This document shows, piece after piece, positions 47,251 to 61,400 of a stretch of DNA of 64,000 bases; the first letter of the stretch is position 1, and every line of letters starts with the position of its first letter. Origin of the DNA: Agrocybe praecox (lineage: Eukaryota; Basidiomycota; Agaricomycetes; Agaricales; Agrocybaceae); contig OZ024840.1 of the NCBI GenBank assembly GCA_964017145.1, positions 3,472,001 through 3,536,000 on the forward strand, in the 5' to 3' direction. The translations under genes were made by a program, and so were the position numbers. The notes beneath the pieces are model-generated. The model did no database searches. It saw nothing but the letters and a program-made list of their open reading frames with translations, and was not told the origin of the DNA.

Positions 47251-47734
47251 TATGAAAGGAGTGATTGAGTGATAGTTTTTTGAAAAGGAACTGTCTAGGT
47301 TCTTGTGCCGATCTGGGTCAGTACGTTTAACGTTAGCACGCCGACCACTGTGTGGTGCAGTAACTGGAGCTAAGCGACAATAGTCCAGGCGCGACATTGC
47401 CATCAGATCACGTGTAAAAGCAATACCCAAGCACAAGCAAACATGAACATTGATTTAGTTTCTCCTCCACATGTGTCATGAGTTATGTGCCTCAAGATTT
47501 AGTTTATAAAGACTTAGACCGATATAAGGCGCGACTCTACATGATTATGCGCAACATCGTCAGCTTAAAACCAAGCTGCGTCTGGACGAGATAGGGGCTA
47601 CACGTGACTTCATACATTGACGATCATATACGGTGTCCTAATCAGGCATAGTAGACTGAAGCCCCTCAGGGCTCCAAGTCCAGATCTTATTTACTCCTCC
47701 TCTCCTTCACACATCATTCTGTCAGCCGGTCTGC
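47251..47734. promoter_or_regulatory. Divergent promoters, CSN2 / FAB1
   Basis: 484 bases between divergent start codons. No recognised motif or other gene. Confidence 0.4.
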
Positions 47735-50700
47735 ATGATGGAATCATCTACATTGACCTCTCTTATGGATTCGACCAGCGGAAAATCCTCCAGGTCGAGG
47801 AGTAGCACGAAGCTGTATGACGATGTTGCCAGTCTGACTTCATTCAACCCTTTCTCAGAGGAGGATGAACATGATCAATCTTCCTATACACTGGTTACTT
47901 CGATTTTCTCCAGAATGAAGAACACCCTTTCCGGACCACTATCGTCCTCTGCCACAGTGACTTCGACATCGACGGTCAACAGCAACGTAAATAACGCCAC
48001 TACAAATTCAGCAGACGCCCGGCGCCCGTCATACACAACCACTCAAACAAATACGTCGAATTTCTCGGCTAGAACCTCGGTTTCTGACAGGCCAAACCCA
48101 CTTCTTGCAGCACCGGCCCAAGCAGCACCTCCTTTGGTATCATTAACACCTGCGCAATCAGAATTACCGACGTATACAGCAACTGAAGTCGAGCGCGGAA
48201 CAGGTCAACGTATTCCATATTCTCCTGGACCTGGGTTCGATCCGAACGACAATGTTCATTTTGGAACTTCAATTCCTGGCTTCCCTATACAAGATGATGC
48301 AAGGAGTATAAAGACTACGACAAGTGTTCATCGTTCTGGGTCAGTCTCGAAGGTGATGCGACGTTTAAGAGGAGAAGGTAAGTAATCCCCATTGAAATGA
48401 ACAACTGCTTATTATATTGTAGGTTTATCTCGCGAGTACTGGATGGACGATGAAAACTGTAAAGAATGCTATGATTGTAAAAGTATATTTACAACATGGC
48501 GGAGAAAGCATCATTGTAGAATATGCGGTGAGCCCCTTTAGTATTTTGCTGCAAGAGTTGCGTTCATGACCCTTATATTAGGTCAGATATTTTGTTCTCG
48601 TTGCGCGTCAAATATTATCAAAGGCGCCAGGTTTGGCTCTGAAGGAATGGTTCGCGTATGCAACCTTTGTCTTGAAAAACTAGCAAAGGTCGAAGAAGAC
48701 GATGACGACGATCGACGCTCGGTGATTTCCTCGATAACTAACTTTCCTGCCCATCAATTGGGGTTTGATCCATTTACAACCTTGGGCCATCCACAGTCAC
48801 CTTTCGCTGCATCTCAGCTTTTTGGACGCGATGAACAGTTCAATCTTTTCTCCATAGCAGAAACTCGAAGACCACTTCACAGCTCAGATGGTAGCCTTTC
48901 ACGACCCGAGACTCCCTTTATGACTGAAGGAGAGGATGGGGTTTGGCAAACAGTTCGCGATAACCCGGCACCATTCAGGCGAGCACTGTCGGACGAAGAA
49001 AAGGATAACCACACTGATTCCTTTCACCCTGAAGTTGCCTCACAACCTGAACCCCAGGGAACTGGTAAAATCCATTTTTCAGCGACTAAACCCATAGACA
49101 TCGATAAAGCTACAAGTTCCATTCAATTTCCTCTGGGCTCTCCAGAGCACCCAGGAACACCTCATCTTCGTAGCAAATCGCGCGGTGCGACTGTCCCTTA
49201 TGGAGACTTTGACATCGCTACTCCTTTTATTCGTAGTAGAGTACAAAGTAGACTGGATACCCCCCTCGACATTGAACCAGGTTGGCGTACTCGCCGTGAA
49301 AGTACTGCGTGAGTTATTCACATACATTGATTTACCAACATGACTAAAGTTATGTCTAGCTATGCACAGGAGCTCAATCTTGCCTCCATGCTTCATCTCA
49401 AGATTATGCTGCGGCAAATGCTAACAATCGAAGAAATCCCAAACATCAGAGAGTGGGAAGAAACTTTACTACGACTTGCTCTTCGAATAGCGCGGGAAAT
49501 GACGTTCACATCCCTTCCGCATCGACAGGGTCAAGACATGGACGTTAGGCGCTATGTGAAGATTAAAAAAATTCCAGGAGGGATGCCGAAAGACTCAGAA
49601 TATGTCACGGGGGCCGTCATAACAAAAAACGTTGCCCACAAACAAATGTCAAGGCTGCAAATGAACCCTAGGGTTATGCTGGTTACATTTCCCTTGGAAT
49701 TTTCCCGCGTTGAAGGACAGTATATGCACTTCGGTCAGATCGTTCGGCAAGAAAAGGAGTATCTAGGGAATCTTGCTTCTCGAATTGCAGCCTTGAGACC
49801 TCATGTCGTTCTCGTTGAAAAATCTGTATCGAGATTGGCTCTCGACGCACTTGCAAAGCATAATATAGCTGTCGCTCGCACAGTGAAACCCAGTGCCATC
49901 CAGACCATTGCCCGAATGACGCAAGGCGATGTTTTTTCGTCTATGGACAAGTTGGCCCTGGAACCACGCCTGGGGCATTGCGCCAAATATTGTATACAAA
50001 CTTATGATCACCCATTAATCCCTGGGCGTAGAAAGTCCTACATGCGATTTGAGGGCTGTAACCGCGATATGGGTTGCACCATCATTTTGCGAGGGGGAAA
50101 CATTGACACTCTTAGGCGCGTCAAGAAAGTTACACGTTTTCTAACGTTTATCGTTCGCAATTTGAAACTTGAGACACATCTTTGGAAAGACTCCGTCATT
50201 AGCCTCCCTTCTTTCAACGCGCACGCAGTTCCCATATCTGCCAGTCGTTTGCTGCAATTCATCCCCCCCACACAACCATTCTTACCAACTACATCAAACA
50301 CTCCGAAGCTTCTCATTTCAGATACAGATGAAGAAGAGGGCACCAAGGACCCATCTTCATTTACAGCAACGGGCACTGTAGAAGAAGACCTTCCAAATGA
50401 AGATGCGGAACAAATACGCCTCACTCGAAGAATTGACGAGGCTTTAGAGCCTTATATTAAAACCTTTATTTCCGTTTCAGCGACACTTCGCTTCCCCCCT
50501 CCTTACCCTATTCGAAAGATGAAAGAACTCGACAATTTACTATTAGAAGCGAAAAGAGTATGGGAGGACGAAATAGTTCGAAGAGAAGAAAGCATTCAAT
50601 CAATGCACAAGCAAGAGGAGACGCTGACTGCGACAGGGACACCAACTAATCCTATTGGAACTCAGATACCAACTGGTGAAGAAAGAGATGACATCTTCGC

Positions 50701-53700
50701 ACAAATAGAAGCTTTACCGGTGCTCAATTTACCGGTAACACCATTAACGGCCGATGGTTTTCCTTCTGCGAGCATATTAGACGGAGACTCTTACTTCCAG
50801 CTGACACCAGCATCGATCAGCTCGTCTATGCCCGGAACTCCGGCTGTTCCACCAGCTATGTCTGGCGCCTACTTCCAACGCGAGGGTCAAGATATCTTGA
50901 AATCGCCGGGGGATATCTTTCATCAGAGCAATTATACTTGGCTAAAATGGCGACATGAAGAATTTAGGCGTATATGGGAGTGGTACCTTCGCAAAAATTA
51001 CGACGATTTCGTGGTTGAAAAATACCAGTGCATTCATGTCAGGGAGTACACCGTGCCTGGTGCAGACATAGTGCAACACCGACCTTGCTTTGCACCAAGC
51101 TTGACTTATATAAAGTTCTACGGAGAAAACGACATGACTTTGGGCCAATTCATTGAAAAATCGGTCAATGACACTCTTGTGCAGTTTTTGGATCCAAAGG
51201 CCATCTGTACCGGAAAGGGATGTGATCAGTCCCTAGCTCGCCATTGTAAAGTTTATGTTCACAACGAAACCAGTGTGTTCGTGGCCGTTGAGCAATGGGA
51301 CGGCCAAATCGTAGGGCGCTCAGCATTTTACCCATCGCCAGACCTCGTAACAACTTGGAGTGCATGTCGAGTCTGTGGTTCGGCTACGCCTTTCATTCCT
51401 GTGTCGGAAGAGATGCAACGGTACTCCTTTGCCAAATTCTTGGAACTTCATTTCTACCCAGCTGATATCAAGCTGGTGCAAGGAGCGGGCTGTCAGCATA
51501 ACATATATCAACATCACATCCGCTTCTTTGCATCGAAAGGAATGACAGTTCGGTTTCAGGCAGATCCGATTGTCTTGCAAGAAATTGTGTATCCCCCTTT
51601 CCGAATACGTGTTCGGCCCGAAACCCAGTTAGAACTCAAAAATGCTGACTTCGAGCGGCTTCATCATCGGAATATCATGTGGTACACTGCCCTTATAAAC
51701 GACCTGAAGGAAATTACCATAGAAGTTTCAACAGGCGAAGAAGAAGCAGACGCTCAACTAGTCGCAAGCATCAATCCCCTCATAGAACGGGCAGATGCCG
51801 AACGAGAAGACATAGCTCGTCTGATCAACGAAACATACAGGAACACACCACCCACCGATACTTTGGCCCTTAACCAGATACATGCGTATCGTCAAGATAA
51901 AATTGTAGCTTGGCAACAGGATTTCGATAGGTTACCTATATCACGTTTCCCGCAGGGCACAAACAACAGACACAGTACTCGATCTTCAGCTTTTGACTCA
52001 ATGAGAGCTATGTTCCCTAGAAAGTACGAACTATCCGGGGTATTCGATCCTCCAAATCTACCCTCATCTACCGTTTCTGAAGCCGAAGAACAGCCAAGTA
52101 TAAAATCGCGACGGAGTTCTACTGCAAACTTATCAGCGTCTGACACATCTGAAGCGGAATCTGGCATTGACCTGAACGGTGTTCCGCCCATGCTTATTCC
52201 AGAAATAAAGAAAGCCTTGATAAAGGTCGATGAGAATCATAAATCGGATCCAGACAGTGACTCCACCATCGGGGTGCCTCGCGAAGATGCAATACTATCT
52301 GCAGATGTTTCCCAGTCGGAGCAGGTATGTTGGTAACTTTTTCTCTGTCTATCTTGAATATAATTGGCCCTCTGAAGGAGATTGAAAAATCCCTCCAGAC
52401 GGATGTTTCAGCACCAAGATCATCTCGCCTGCCTAGGCCGAAACGCAGGGATAATCCTAGCGTTGCTGAACTTGTCAAGAAGTACCAAGACTTCTTGCCT
52501 GCACAAGGCGTACACGACCTCGCGCAAACGGCCTTTCCTCCAAAGCCGCCCATGTCAGAGAGTGAGCAAGAATATCCTTCTCCGATGCTGACGCGTCCAG
52601 GACCACGTAGCAAAAGCAGGCACCGTGTTCCAGTCCGCAAAATGTCTACTTCAGATTTCGAGCAGGGATATGCTGCAAATGTTGCGCCCAGATATTTAAC
52701 GCATGCTACTAGTAGGCGGAATCCTGCGAGTAGCAGTCGTATTCCAGCACCGAAAGGCAACACTTACGAATCTCAGGATTCTTCCAGGAGGGCCTCGCCC
52801 GACAAACGCATGTTTAGTGGCCAGGGTAGGGAAGTTCGTTTTGATCGACCATCCTCTCCACACGCTCGACAATCTACCTTTGGGGGTACCGTCAAACAGC
52901 CCAAAAATCGAGTCGTCAGTCGTACTAAAGATAAAGCCGGGCCTCGCCCTGCTACGAATACAATTACCAAGTCCACATTTCGAAGGCCGCCGAACGGCAC
53001 AGGAACTAAAGTCTCTAACATTGCCAAGCACTTCGAACGCTTGGGTCGCGATGCCGAAAGATCAAAGAGCAAGTACACGGTGATTCGTGGTAGACGGGCT
53101 CGTCCTGTTGCATCAGCCCGTGCCAAAGTCGAGATTCTAGAGAGTGTGAAAGACGCTATTCGTGACGATTCAGAGAGCTCTGACTCATCCAGTGAAGCTG
53201 ATGACGAAGATGAAGGGAACGAAGAGGATTCGTCTGTCGTTTCACCTCAGCAACATCGCATACAGGAATCTGACATAACCACAACTCCTGTTGATTCCGA
53301 ACCCAGTGTAACTCTTCCAACGGAGCCATTGCCATTGGTGACGAATGATTTACCAACGGAACTTCCATCGATAGCCCCAGATGAAGGAGTAACAAAACCG
53401 CTCCAGCCTCTTGGTCAATTAACTGCGCCATCATCGCCCTTCTTATCATCTATGAGGAATAAGCAGGAGATGGCTTTGACACCTCCTATATCCGACTTTG
53501 AGCTGGGCGGAAGTGGAACGGAACGAAATTCCATATTTCGTGCATTCTCAGGTTTTTGGCCTCAAGCCACTCGCAGCTCAATTGAAAGTGACGATCCAAT
53601 GAGTGACCCGGAACACATATTTCGCGATTCTTCTATGGTCGTCCGACTTGACGAACCAACGTCAATCATTGCACTAGCTTTAAAGTGTGTCTTTTTCTAT

Positions 53701-55337
53701 TTCACGAATTTGCATTCAGTTCTCTAATGCAAAATCTTCTTATGAAAGCTCGCCACAATATCGTGACTTACTTGCGAAGTCTCGAGCTGAAAAGAAAACG
53801 GCCCGAGTCGCAAAGTTGATGGAAGGAGCAGAAGCATTTATGCCTGATGATGGGTCTGTTACCGATACATCCTCTACTTGGGGAGTCGTCAACGTAGATT
53901 CCACTGATTCCGCTGATCCCACTGAAGATCTGAGAGCACCGTCCTCCAAGCTTCCCTGGGCCATTTGTTAGTTATCGTTACCTGCTTCATGGGAGCGAAG
54001 ATTCTGATGATTGACGATTTAAACAGCTTTCGAGAGCGGTGGTTTGACGATTAGCTGCACCGTTCTCTATCCAGAACAATTTGATGCGTTGCGCAGGACC
54101 TACGACTGCGAAAAGAGCATGGTGGAATCTTTGTCTCGTTGTATTAAATGGAATGCTAGTGGTGGAAAATCCGGATCAGCCTTCTTGAAAACCAGAGGTA
54201 AGAGGTTTGACCTCGTATATACAAACGACGCAAGAGATTAACAGGTCTCAAGATGACCGTTTTATTGCGAAAGAATTATCTAGGCCAGAATTACAGACTA
54301 TGGAAACATTCGCGCCTGCGTACTTCGACTATATGTCATCTTCCGTACATGCTGACGTAGGTCTCTCTCTCCGACTATTCCGAAAGAAAACTGACAAGAG
54401 TTTGTGTTGTCCAATAGCGTCCAACACTACTGGCAAAAGTATTCGGGTGCTATAAGTTGACCTTCAGAAAGACAGGAAAAGACAGAGGTCCAGGGAAGTC
54501 AAAATCCACGCAGATGAACCTATTGGTCATGGAAAATCTTTTCTACGATAGACGATTCACCAAAGTATGTTTGTCATCCTCTTTTTTTAGCATCGATGCA
54601 ATGGAATTGAATATCTGCAGATATATGATTTGAAGGGTTCTACGCGTAACCGTCACGTCCAGTCTACAGGAAGGGAAAACGAAGTTTTATTGGATGAAAA
54701 TCTTGTCGAAGGTAAGTGCTATTATTTCATGATATTGTTCTTTTGTTGATGTTTTTTTTTTAGCTGCGCATCTGAACCCATTTTATCTTCGTGAACATTC
54801 TAAGCGAATCCTTCGTGGTGCATTATATAACGACAGCAAATTTTTGGCGGACATAAATGTGATGGACTATTCCCTGGTTTGCGGTGTAAGTTCCTCTAAG
54901 ATTCCTTTCCACGATAATCTTAACGGGTTATTTTCACTCTAGGTCGACAGTCAAAATAACGAACTTGTCATCGGTATTGTTGGTGAGTTTGTTGAAGAGG
55001 TCTCACTCAGCGTTTGCTTGAATATTGAAAATGGTTTCAAAGATTATATTCGTACATACACTTGGGATAAGAAACTCGAGAGCTGGGTTAAAGAATCCGC
55101 GTTTCTGGGAGGAGCTGGTCGAGGTGAACCGACAATTGTGACGCCAAAACAATACCGACAAAGATTCCTTGCAGCGATGGAAAGATATTTCCCTTTAGTA
55201 AGTTATTCTTTTTATTCGCATAAAAATGGTTTATTCAAGGAACACAACAAAAGGTACCAGATAGATGGATCAAACAGCGTGACATACCAGAGGAGGAATC
55301 GTCAATTGCCCTATCAGAGTTATGGCCAGATTGGTAG
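47735..55337 (+). CDS. FAB1: 1-phosphatidylinositol-3-phosphate 5-kinase Fab1/PIKfyve
   Basis: Makes PI(3,5)P2 from PI3P on vacuole and endosome membranes. All family modules appear in order. The N-terminal Ser-rich region ends in a FYVE finger (about 48425-48690) with [33 protein letters not shown] and RVCNLC, the W-x-x-D, R-x-H-H-C-R and R-V-C motifs for PI3P. A chaperonin-like CCT domain (about 49600-50200) includes [18 protein letters not shown]-type region replaced by [13 protein letters not shown], and [15 protein letters not shown] Cys-rich central region follows. The kinase (about 54030-55337) has [37 protein letters not shown] and [17 protein letters not shown]. An intron at 55199-55254 leads to [10 protein letters not shown] and a TAG at 55335-55337. 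About 2,250 residues, the normal size. One short intron near 54196-54243 has ambiguous borders. Confidence 0.96.
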
Positions 55338-55473
55338 TCCTCTATAACAAATACAAATTTATCGATACCATTCCACTTCTGTACCTTTGTAATTTGTGTA
55401 TTCTACTGTACAAGATATTGTTTTACACTGTCATAATTAGGTAGTGACGTACTATAATTGTATAATAACGATG

Positions 55474-58400
55474 TTATCCCATCTTAATTTTCTTTGCAGT
55501 GGGTTGAGGTGTGCCTTGCTCTGAATCCTTCCGCTTTTTCGTTGTGCCTGACTTGAATGTCGACACAAGAGCACGGAAGCGGTCGCGAAATGCGAAGGCT
55601 ATCAGTCCTACTTCCGATTCGTCTCCGTTGAATTTGAGCGCGTTATTTACCATCAACTCCACGTCTGCTTCGAAAGCATCAATAGTGTCGTACTTATCGG
55701 TGTCAAGTTTCTGACGAATTGTGCGCAAGTCACGCGAATCTCGCCGGGGAATAACATCGTGGTAAGTAGGAATACCAAGAGCAATGGGATCAACAGGTTC
55801 ACGGAAGACCCACGACCTGGAGAAAAGTAATCAACATCAGCAATCCATTAACTTCTTGACAGAAAAAAATACTTACACTTGCTCTTTGACGAGAGTAGTT
55901 AAAACTCCTTGCAAGCCACGTTTTTCTGTCCAGGACAGCTTTCGTTCCATAGCTTTAGGCCATTCCTTCCTAAAGGCCTTTTCGGCGACATCTGCACAGA
56001 TAGTGGGGCCTGTCCCTGGCGGGTTGAACAACCGACAGTTACTGAAAATCAAACCAACGTCATCCTTAAACTCTTCCATCGTTCCATACATCCCCGAGTG
56101 CAGTTTCCGAGACATAGTGCCGAAATCCATGGGGTTCTTGATCTCATCGTAGTATCTGACAAGAAATCAGCATAAACGCAAAATACCGGACTTATATACT
56201 TACGTCGGACAACCATCCAATACAACGTCAACAGGTCGCAAGAATATCTCAGCTTCTGGGAGTTTCATGAGAATCTTAAGCAGGTCTTTGCACTTCTTTT
56301 CATTGATTGGAGTACTTTGCACCACCTTGCGAGGTTTATTTTGAACTGGGGTTGGTGCATGCGCGGAAACTTCTCTTTCTTTTTCTTTGCCTTTAAGCGA
56401 CGTGCGGACAGGCGGGACATCATTCACTGGTGGGGGTCGTGGGACCTCGGAAAGTTTATCTTTCTTTGGCTTGCTAGCTGGTATAGGTATAGTAGCTTTG
56501 GGTATCGTGACAGCTGGTGCCGGGTGTACCCTGAGGCTCGAAGATGTTCCAGGAGGTGTAGGACGCTCCTTTTTGGCAGGTGTTGCTAACGCCAAAAGAT
56601 CATCTTCGTCTGGGGTGTCTACCTTTTTTCGTTTACCAGATACTGTTGCCGAAACAGATCTTTCTTTATCGACTGTCGTGGATCGATTCCGTTGTTCGTT
56701 CTTTTCACGTTCAATAGCCAATACCTCTTGGAGGATGTCATGTGATCCATCGTCCACATATGGCGGTGGCGGTGCATCAGAAACCGGATTCGTTGACGAG
56801 TCCGCAAGCTTGGACTTGCGTTTCAAAGGTTTGGTAATTTGAGGACCAGCATTTTCCGGAGCCTTAGGTTGAGAGCCAACTTTGAGTTTGATCATAGGCC
56901 GGGAAGTTGAAGAAGACGCAATAGGTGTTGCTACTCGGGTCTGCTCAAGGGCTGGAGCTGGACTAGTAGGTCGACTGGCAGGTCGAGGGATAGGATCGAT
57001 TATCCTGGAGGGAATAGATGGGGGAACACGATGCGTTGGTTTTGGTGCTTCAACCCGCATCGGTGTAGGCACTGGATGTGCTTTATCAGCCGCTTCCAAT
57101 GTCTTGTTGATGATTGTCCATTCTGTAAAGCAAGCTTAGAACAGAATACAGAACGGTTGGAGCATACTCACGTTTCTCGAAGAAAAGTTCCAAATCTATT
57201 GCCTCGTTATGCACGAAACTCCCAGGTAGATTGTATAGCTTGGCATTGTTGACCATGAGCAAAAAATCGGCTTGGAATGCAAATCTATCCTTATACATGC
57301 CCTCCTCTAATTTGGCCCCCATTGTGCTAAGATCCATAGGGTCCTTGATGATGTCAAAATAACTGTACAAATGTCAGCATAGGCTGCATCATGAATAAAT
57401 AAAAAAAGAGAAATAATTACTTCGGAGCATGATCTCTAATAGGATCTACAGGTTGAAGGAAGATGAGTGCATGCTTATTTGCTTTAAGTTTCTTCAAAGC
57501 GTTTCGACATGCCCGAAGGTCATTTAGTGGCATTCCACTTGACTGGGCCTTTGGAACATGACTAGGCTTGGAGGAAACTTTTGCAGGTTTGGGTTGATGA
57601 TGTTTGGATGGTTTTACCGGTAAATCCGGCGTTGCAAAAACGACAGCTTTCTTGGGTGCCTCTGAGACAGGGCTCGACACTGTGGAAGGTTGTCTGATTG
57701 GAAGAATGGGTTTCTTGAAAGGAATCAGAGGGGATTTGGCGGAAGGAGTTGGATCCGGATGAGGACTAGCGTGCAATCGAAGCTTTGTTGGAGGATTGAG
57801 AGTGACAGGCGAACTTTTCGGTGGCCCGCCGGATTTGAGAATACGGGGCACTTTAGGATGGACTTTAACGGCAGGAATAGGAGGTGCAGTTTCGATAACA
57901 GGAGTGATGGGAATATGAATCTTTACCGAAGGTGGCAATTCTTCAATCGGACGTATAAGAAGATCGGCGAGTTTCAACAGGCACCATCGCACTTCGTGGT
58001 CAATGTCCGGGTTTCTTTGTAAGACAATTTAGTCTACACCACCAAAAACATACCACGAGAAACAAACGTACATGGCAATAGGCATAAGGAATTCCCTCAA
58101 GACTTCGTTCTTCCCCACTTCCCTATCTTTGCGAAGTATCTTGATCATTGTGTCCATTTCACTTTTCTTCGATTCTTTGACCTTTTCTTGACCATTTCCA
58201 TCCTCTTCAATAAGCAGGGTTTCTGATTCCTTTGAAGTCGCCTTCATCTCTCCCATTTGAACTAAAAGAGCGAGGCTGTAACAAGCGTTACGAGCTACAT
58301 GCCTTCTAATAACCTGAGAAGAATCATGCGCCATGACTGCCAGGATATATCGCATAACTTGCGGTGTATACCACTTCGTCAGAAAGAGACCGTCAAAGGC

Positions 58401-61400
58401 TGCAATTCGGACCTGCAGGTAATTTCCCTCCCTTAAAACTAGTCAATAGGGAGTCAGAACAAATGACTAAGCGCCAAATACCTTGTGAAAGGGAAGAATA
58501 ATCTGGGGTGACTAGGCACCAGATTAGCGACACCCAAAACAGTGTAAAACTAATACATCATGGTGAATATTGTTTTATTATTGAATAAGCAGGTCTTTTT
58601 ACCTCGAGGGCAGCGATGGTAACAATGTTATGTGGCGATGGAATGAGCCTATCCATGCTTCGATATCGATCAACTTCGGTCCGTGTATGTTTTACAAAGT
58701 CAATATCTTCCGCAGTGTAGTCAGTACGCGTCTCTGAGGGTAAAAGTTCACCGCGTTCAGGAGCTGCTGTCGAGACACTTGCGCACGCGGCAGCAGAAAT
58801 GATGGTACTGATGTAAAAGCCGTCCGTATACTGCAGTAACTCAGTTTCACTGCAAGAACATTAATGAACAGATGAAACATACGGGGTTGGAGGTGTTATC
58901 GTTATAACGAAGTTGATCGATAAAAAATTGCCGTACTACTCCGGGTGTTTTCCCATTTTCAAAACGAACTTGCGATATGGCAGTGACGATGCTCTACAAT
59001 CCCAATTTTAATGTTGACCCAACGCTGAAGTATTGGGACCTTACCTTGCGCACAAAATACTCCGATATGTCAGAGAAATCGTTAGGCTTGGGAACGTATT
59101 TATGCGAAAACAAATCTTGGTTTGGGTCTTCAGGGTCGTAACAGTAGCGCAAGAAGAGTTTGAAAAGATGGAACAAGCCCAGGAAATCTAGTTTTCGAAT
59201 TGCGCACTGGATGTAGCATATGAATTATGAAAACTATGTGTATAATGACGAAAGACTTACGTTGACCATCGCCAAGGCGGCTTCACAGCGAATGCGGAAA
59301 TAGTAATTGGAAACCAGCACAGTTTTCGTGAACGTGCTAGAGACAATCGCATTGGGTTTCTCGGCCAAAGCGTTAACAGCCTACCCAGAAAGTGTCAAGG
59401 CATGCAAGAAAGATTGCAAAAAGGTATCTCACCTCCAGTTGAGCAACTACATCCCTGTCTCTTTGCAACTGTGAGACCCACATAAAATCAGGTTGATCAA
59501 ATTTAATATCAGCTATCCATTCGAAATCTGCGTCCATGCGTATCCACTCGTAGGTCGCACCACTCATAATACTTTCATCTTCTTCGGTCCAATCGGCCAC
59601 TTTCCAATTCTCTCGCTCTTGCTCTTTTTCCCATATCTCAAGACCGAACCCCATGTCAACCATGCCCATAGCTTCAGCGGCTTCGGCATCGCCTTCTGCT
59701 GCTGCCTGCGCTGCTGCTTGTCGAGCAAGGTAGCGCTTCGTGTTTCGACGCACTCGTTTATATTTGGTATTGAACGGTACTTCATAACGTTTAAATGGGG
59801 TGCGAATGTCGAGGACATGTTCGTATGGAGTACCATCCGCTTCGTGAATACGGATAGTCATTTGGCCCTTGATGGCAATGTAAGTGTGGAGATATATGTC
59901 AGAAAATCGAAACTAACCTCGAAAAAAGGAACCGGCTTCATGAGAACTTTGGAAATTTCTTTGTCTTCCAGATGTATATGAGCAGGGGCTTCTTGTCGCA
60001 TCGTAATTTCTACGGCCATTTTCTTCCGATTAAAAGTCGCCGAGAAATTGAAAGATGGACAACCACTTCCGTATATCCATTGTTCTGCAAAGCTGCGGGG
60101 GTCCACTCCACTAACCTTCCGACAAGTTCTCAAAAACGTATGTGTTGAGAGTGCATTGTTTTGGAGCTCCCCACTAATGGCAGACAAGAACAGCTTTGGC
60201 AGGACACGACTCAGGCCGAGAGATGTCCCAGATTTACCCAACCTTCTATCGAGGATATGAAGCACTAATGGAGCCTTGAGGTTGATAAAAGGTAGAGTAA
60301 TCGAATCCGGGGGATCTAGTACTTGCGGCTGGCATATCGGAGGCATAGATCCAACATCCCATTCCAATACACGCTGCATGTCTTTCTTGAGTCTGAAACG
60401 ATAGTCATTGTTGCCGAAAAGCTTTCGCATGAACAATCCTGTGATGTAAAGCGCCAGGCCATTTACGAGCCAAAGGTCTGACCAGCTTTTTGGGATGATA
60501 TTGATACCTGCCCACTGGCAAGCAAGAGTATGACCAAGAGCATGCCTGGTTTCTATTGCTTGTTCGATGGCATCTTCACCATGCAAGAGATCTGTAGTCA
60601 CCAATGACAATGTTGCACTGTCGAATCTCTGAGCCGGAAGCTGATCCACAAACACGATTTTGAAGGACCCAAAGGGATATGAGCCGCATTCCGACGTATA
60701 GAAGGACATTGCTGAGCGAAGGCATGTCGTTGATGTACTAAGGAGCTGCTCTTGTCCCGGAAGGCAAAATGCGTAGATAAGAGGCTGTGATGATCCTGAT
60801 GGCTCTTCTGCTATGTTGTCAGGCGGTATCGAAAGGAGATGGAAAGGTCCTGCTGCAAATGCAATATGTTGTACGGATGTCAGCACTGCTTGAGAAAAGA
60901 GGAAGATGGTTTTGTTGGAGTTATACGGATGGGCAACCTAGTTCATTCAATAAGACGGAGTAAACCGAGAAAAACCTCAGAAACGGTACCTGTTCCACTA
61001 GTTCACCGCTGCATACTACGATGGTCGGAATAGCATCACTCGATTCATCCTCCTCTCCGTGATGATCGCGTTCCTCTAGATACCGGGGAACGACGAACTC
61101 GAATTCCCATGTGCATTTCTCCCATAAATTGTCTATACACGGTACCCAACATCTTGCAGAATCGGGAGACGACGGCGAAGTATAAGCATGAGGCACGCGC
61201 TTGAACGCTCAGTTAGAAAGGTTACTCGGTGAATAAAGGGTGCTAAAACGTACAAAAGGGTAAGCATCACTTGGTACAACAAACTCGAATCCATCCACAG
61301 GGTTCCTGAGGCTGTAAGCGATATGAACGATGATAGGAGAGAATTCGGGCACGGTTGCGTGGCTCTGTGAGTAACCTGGGGTTTGAGGTTCTGGGGTAGA

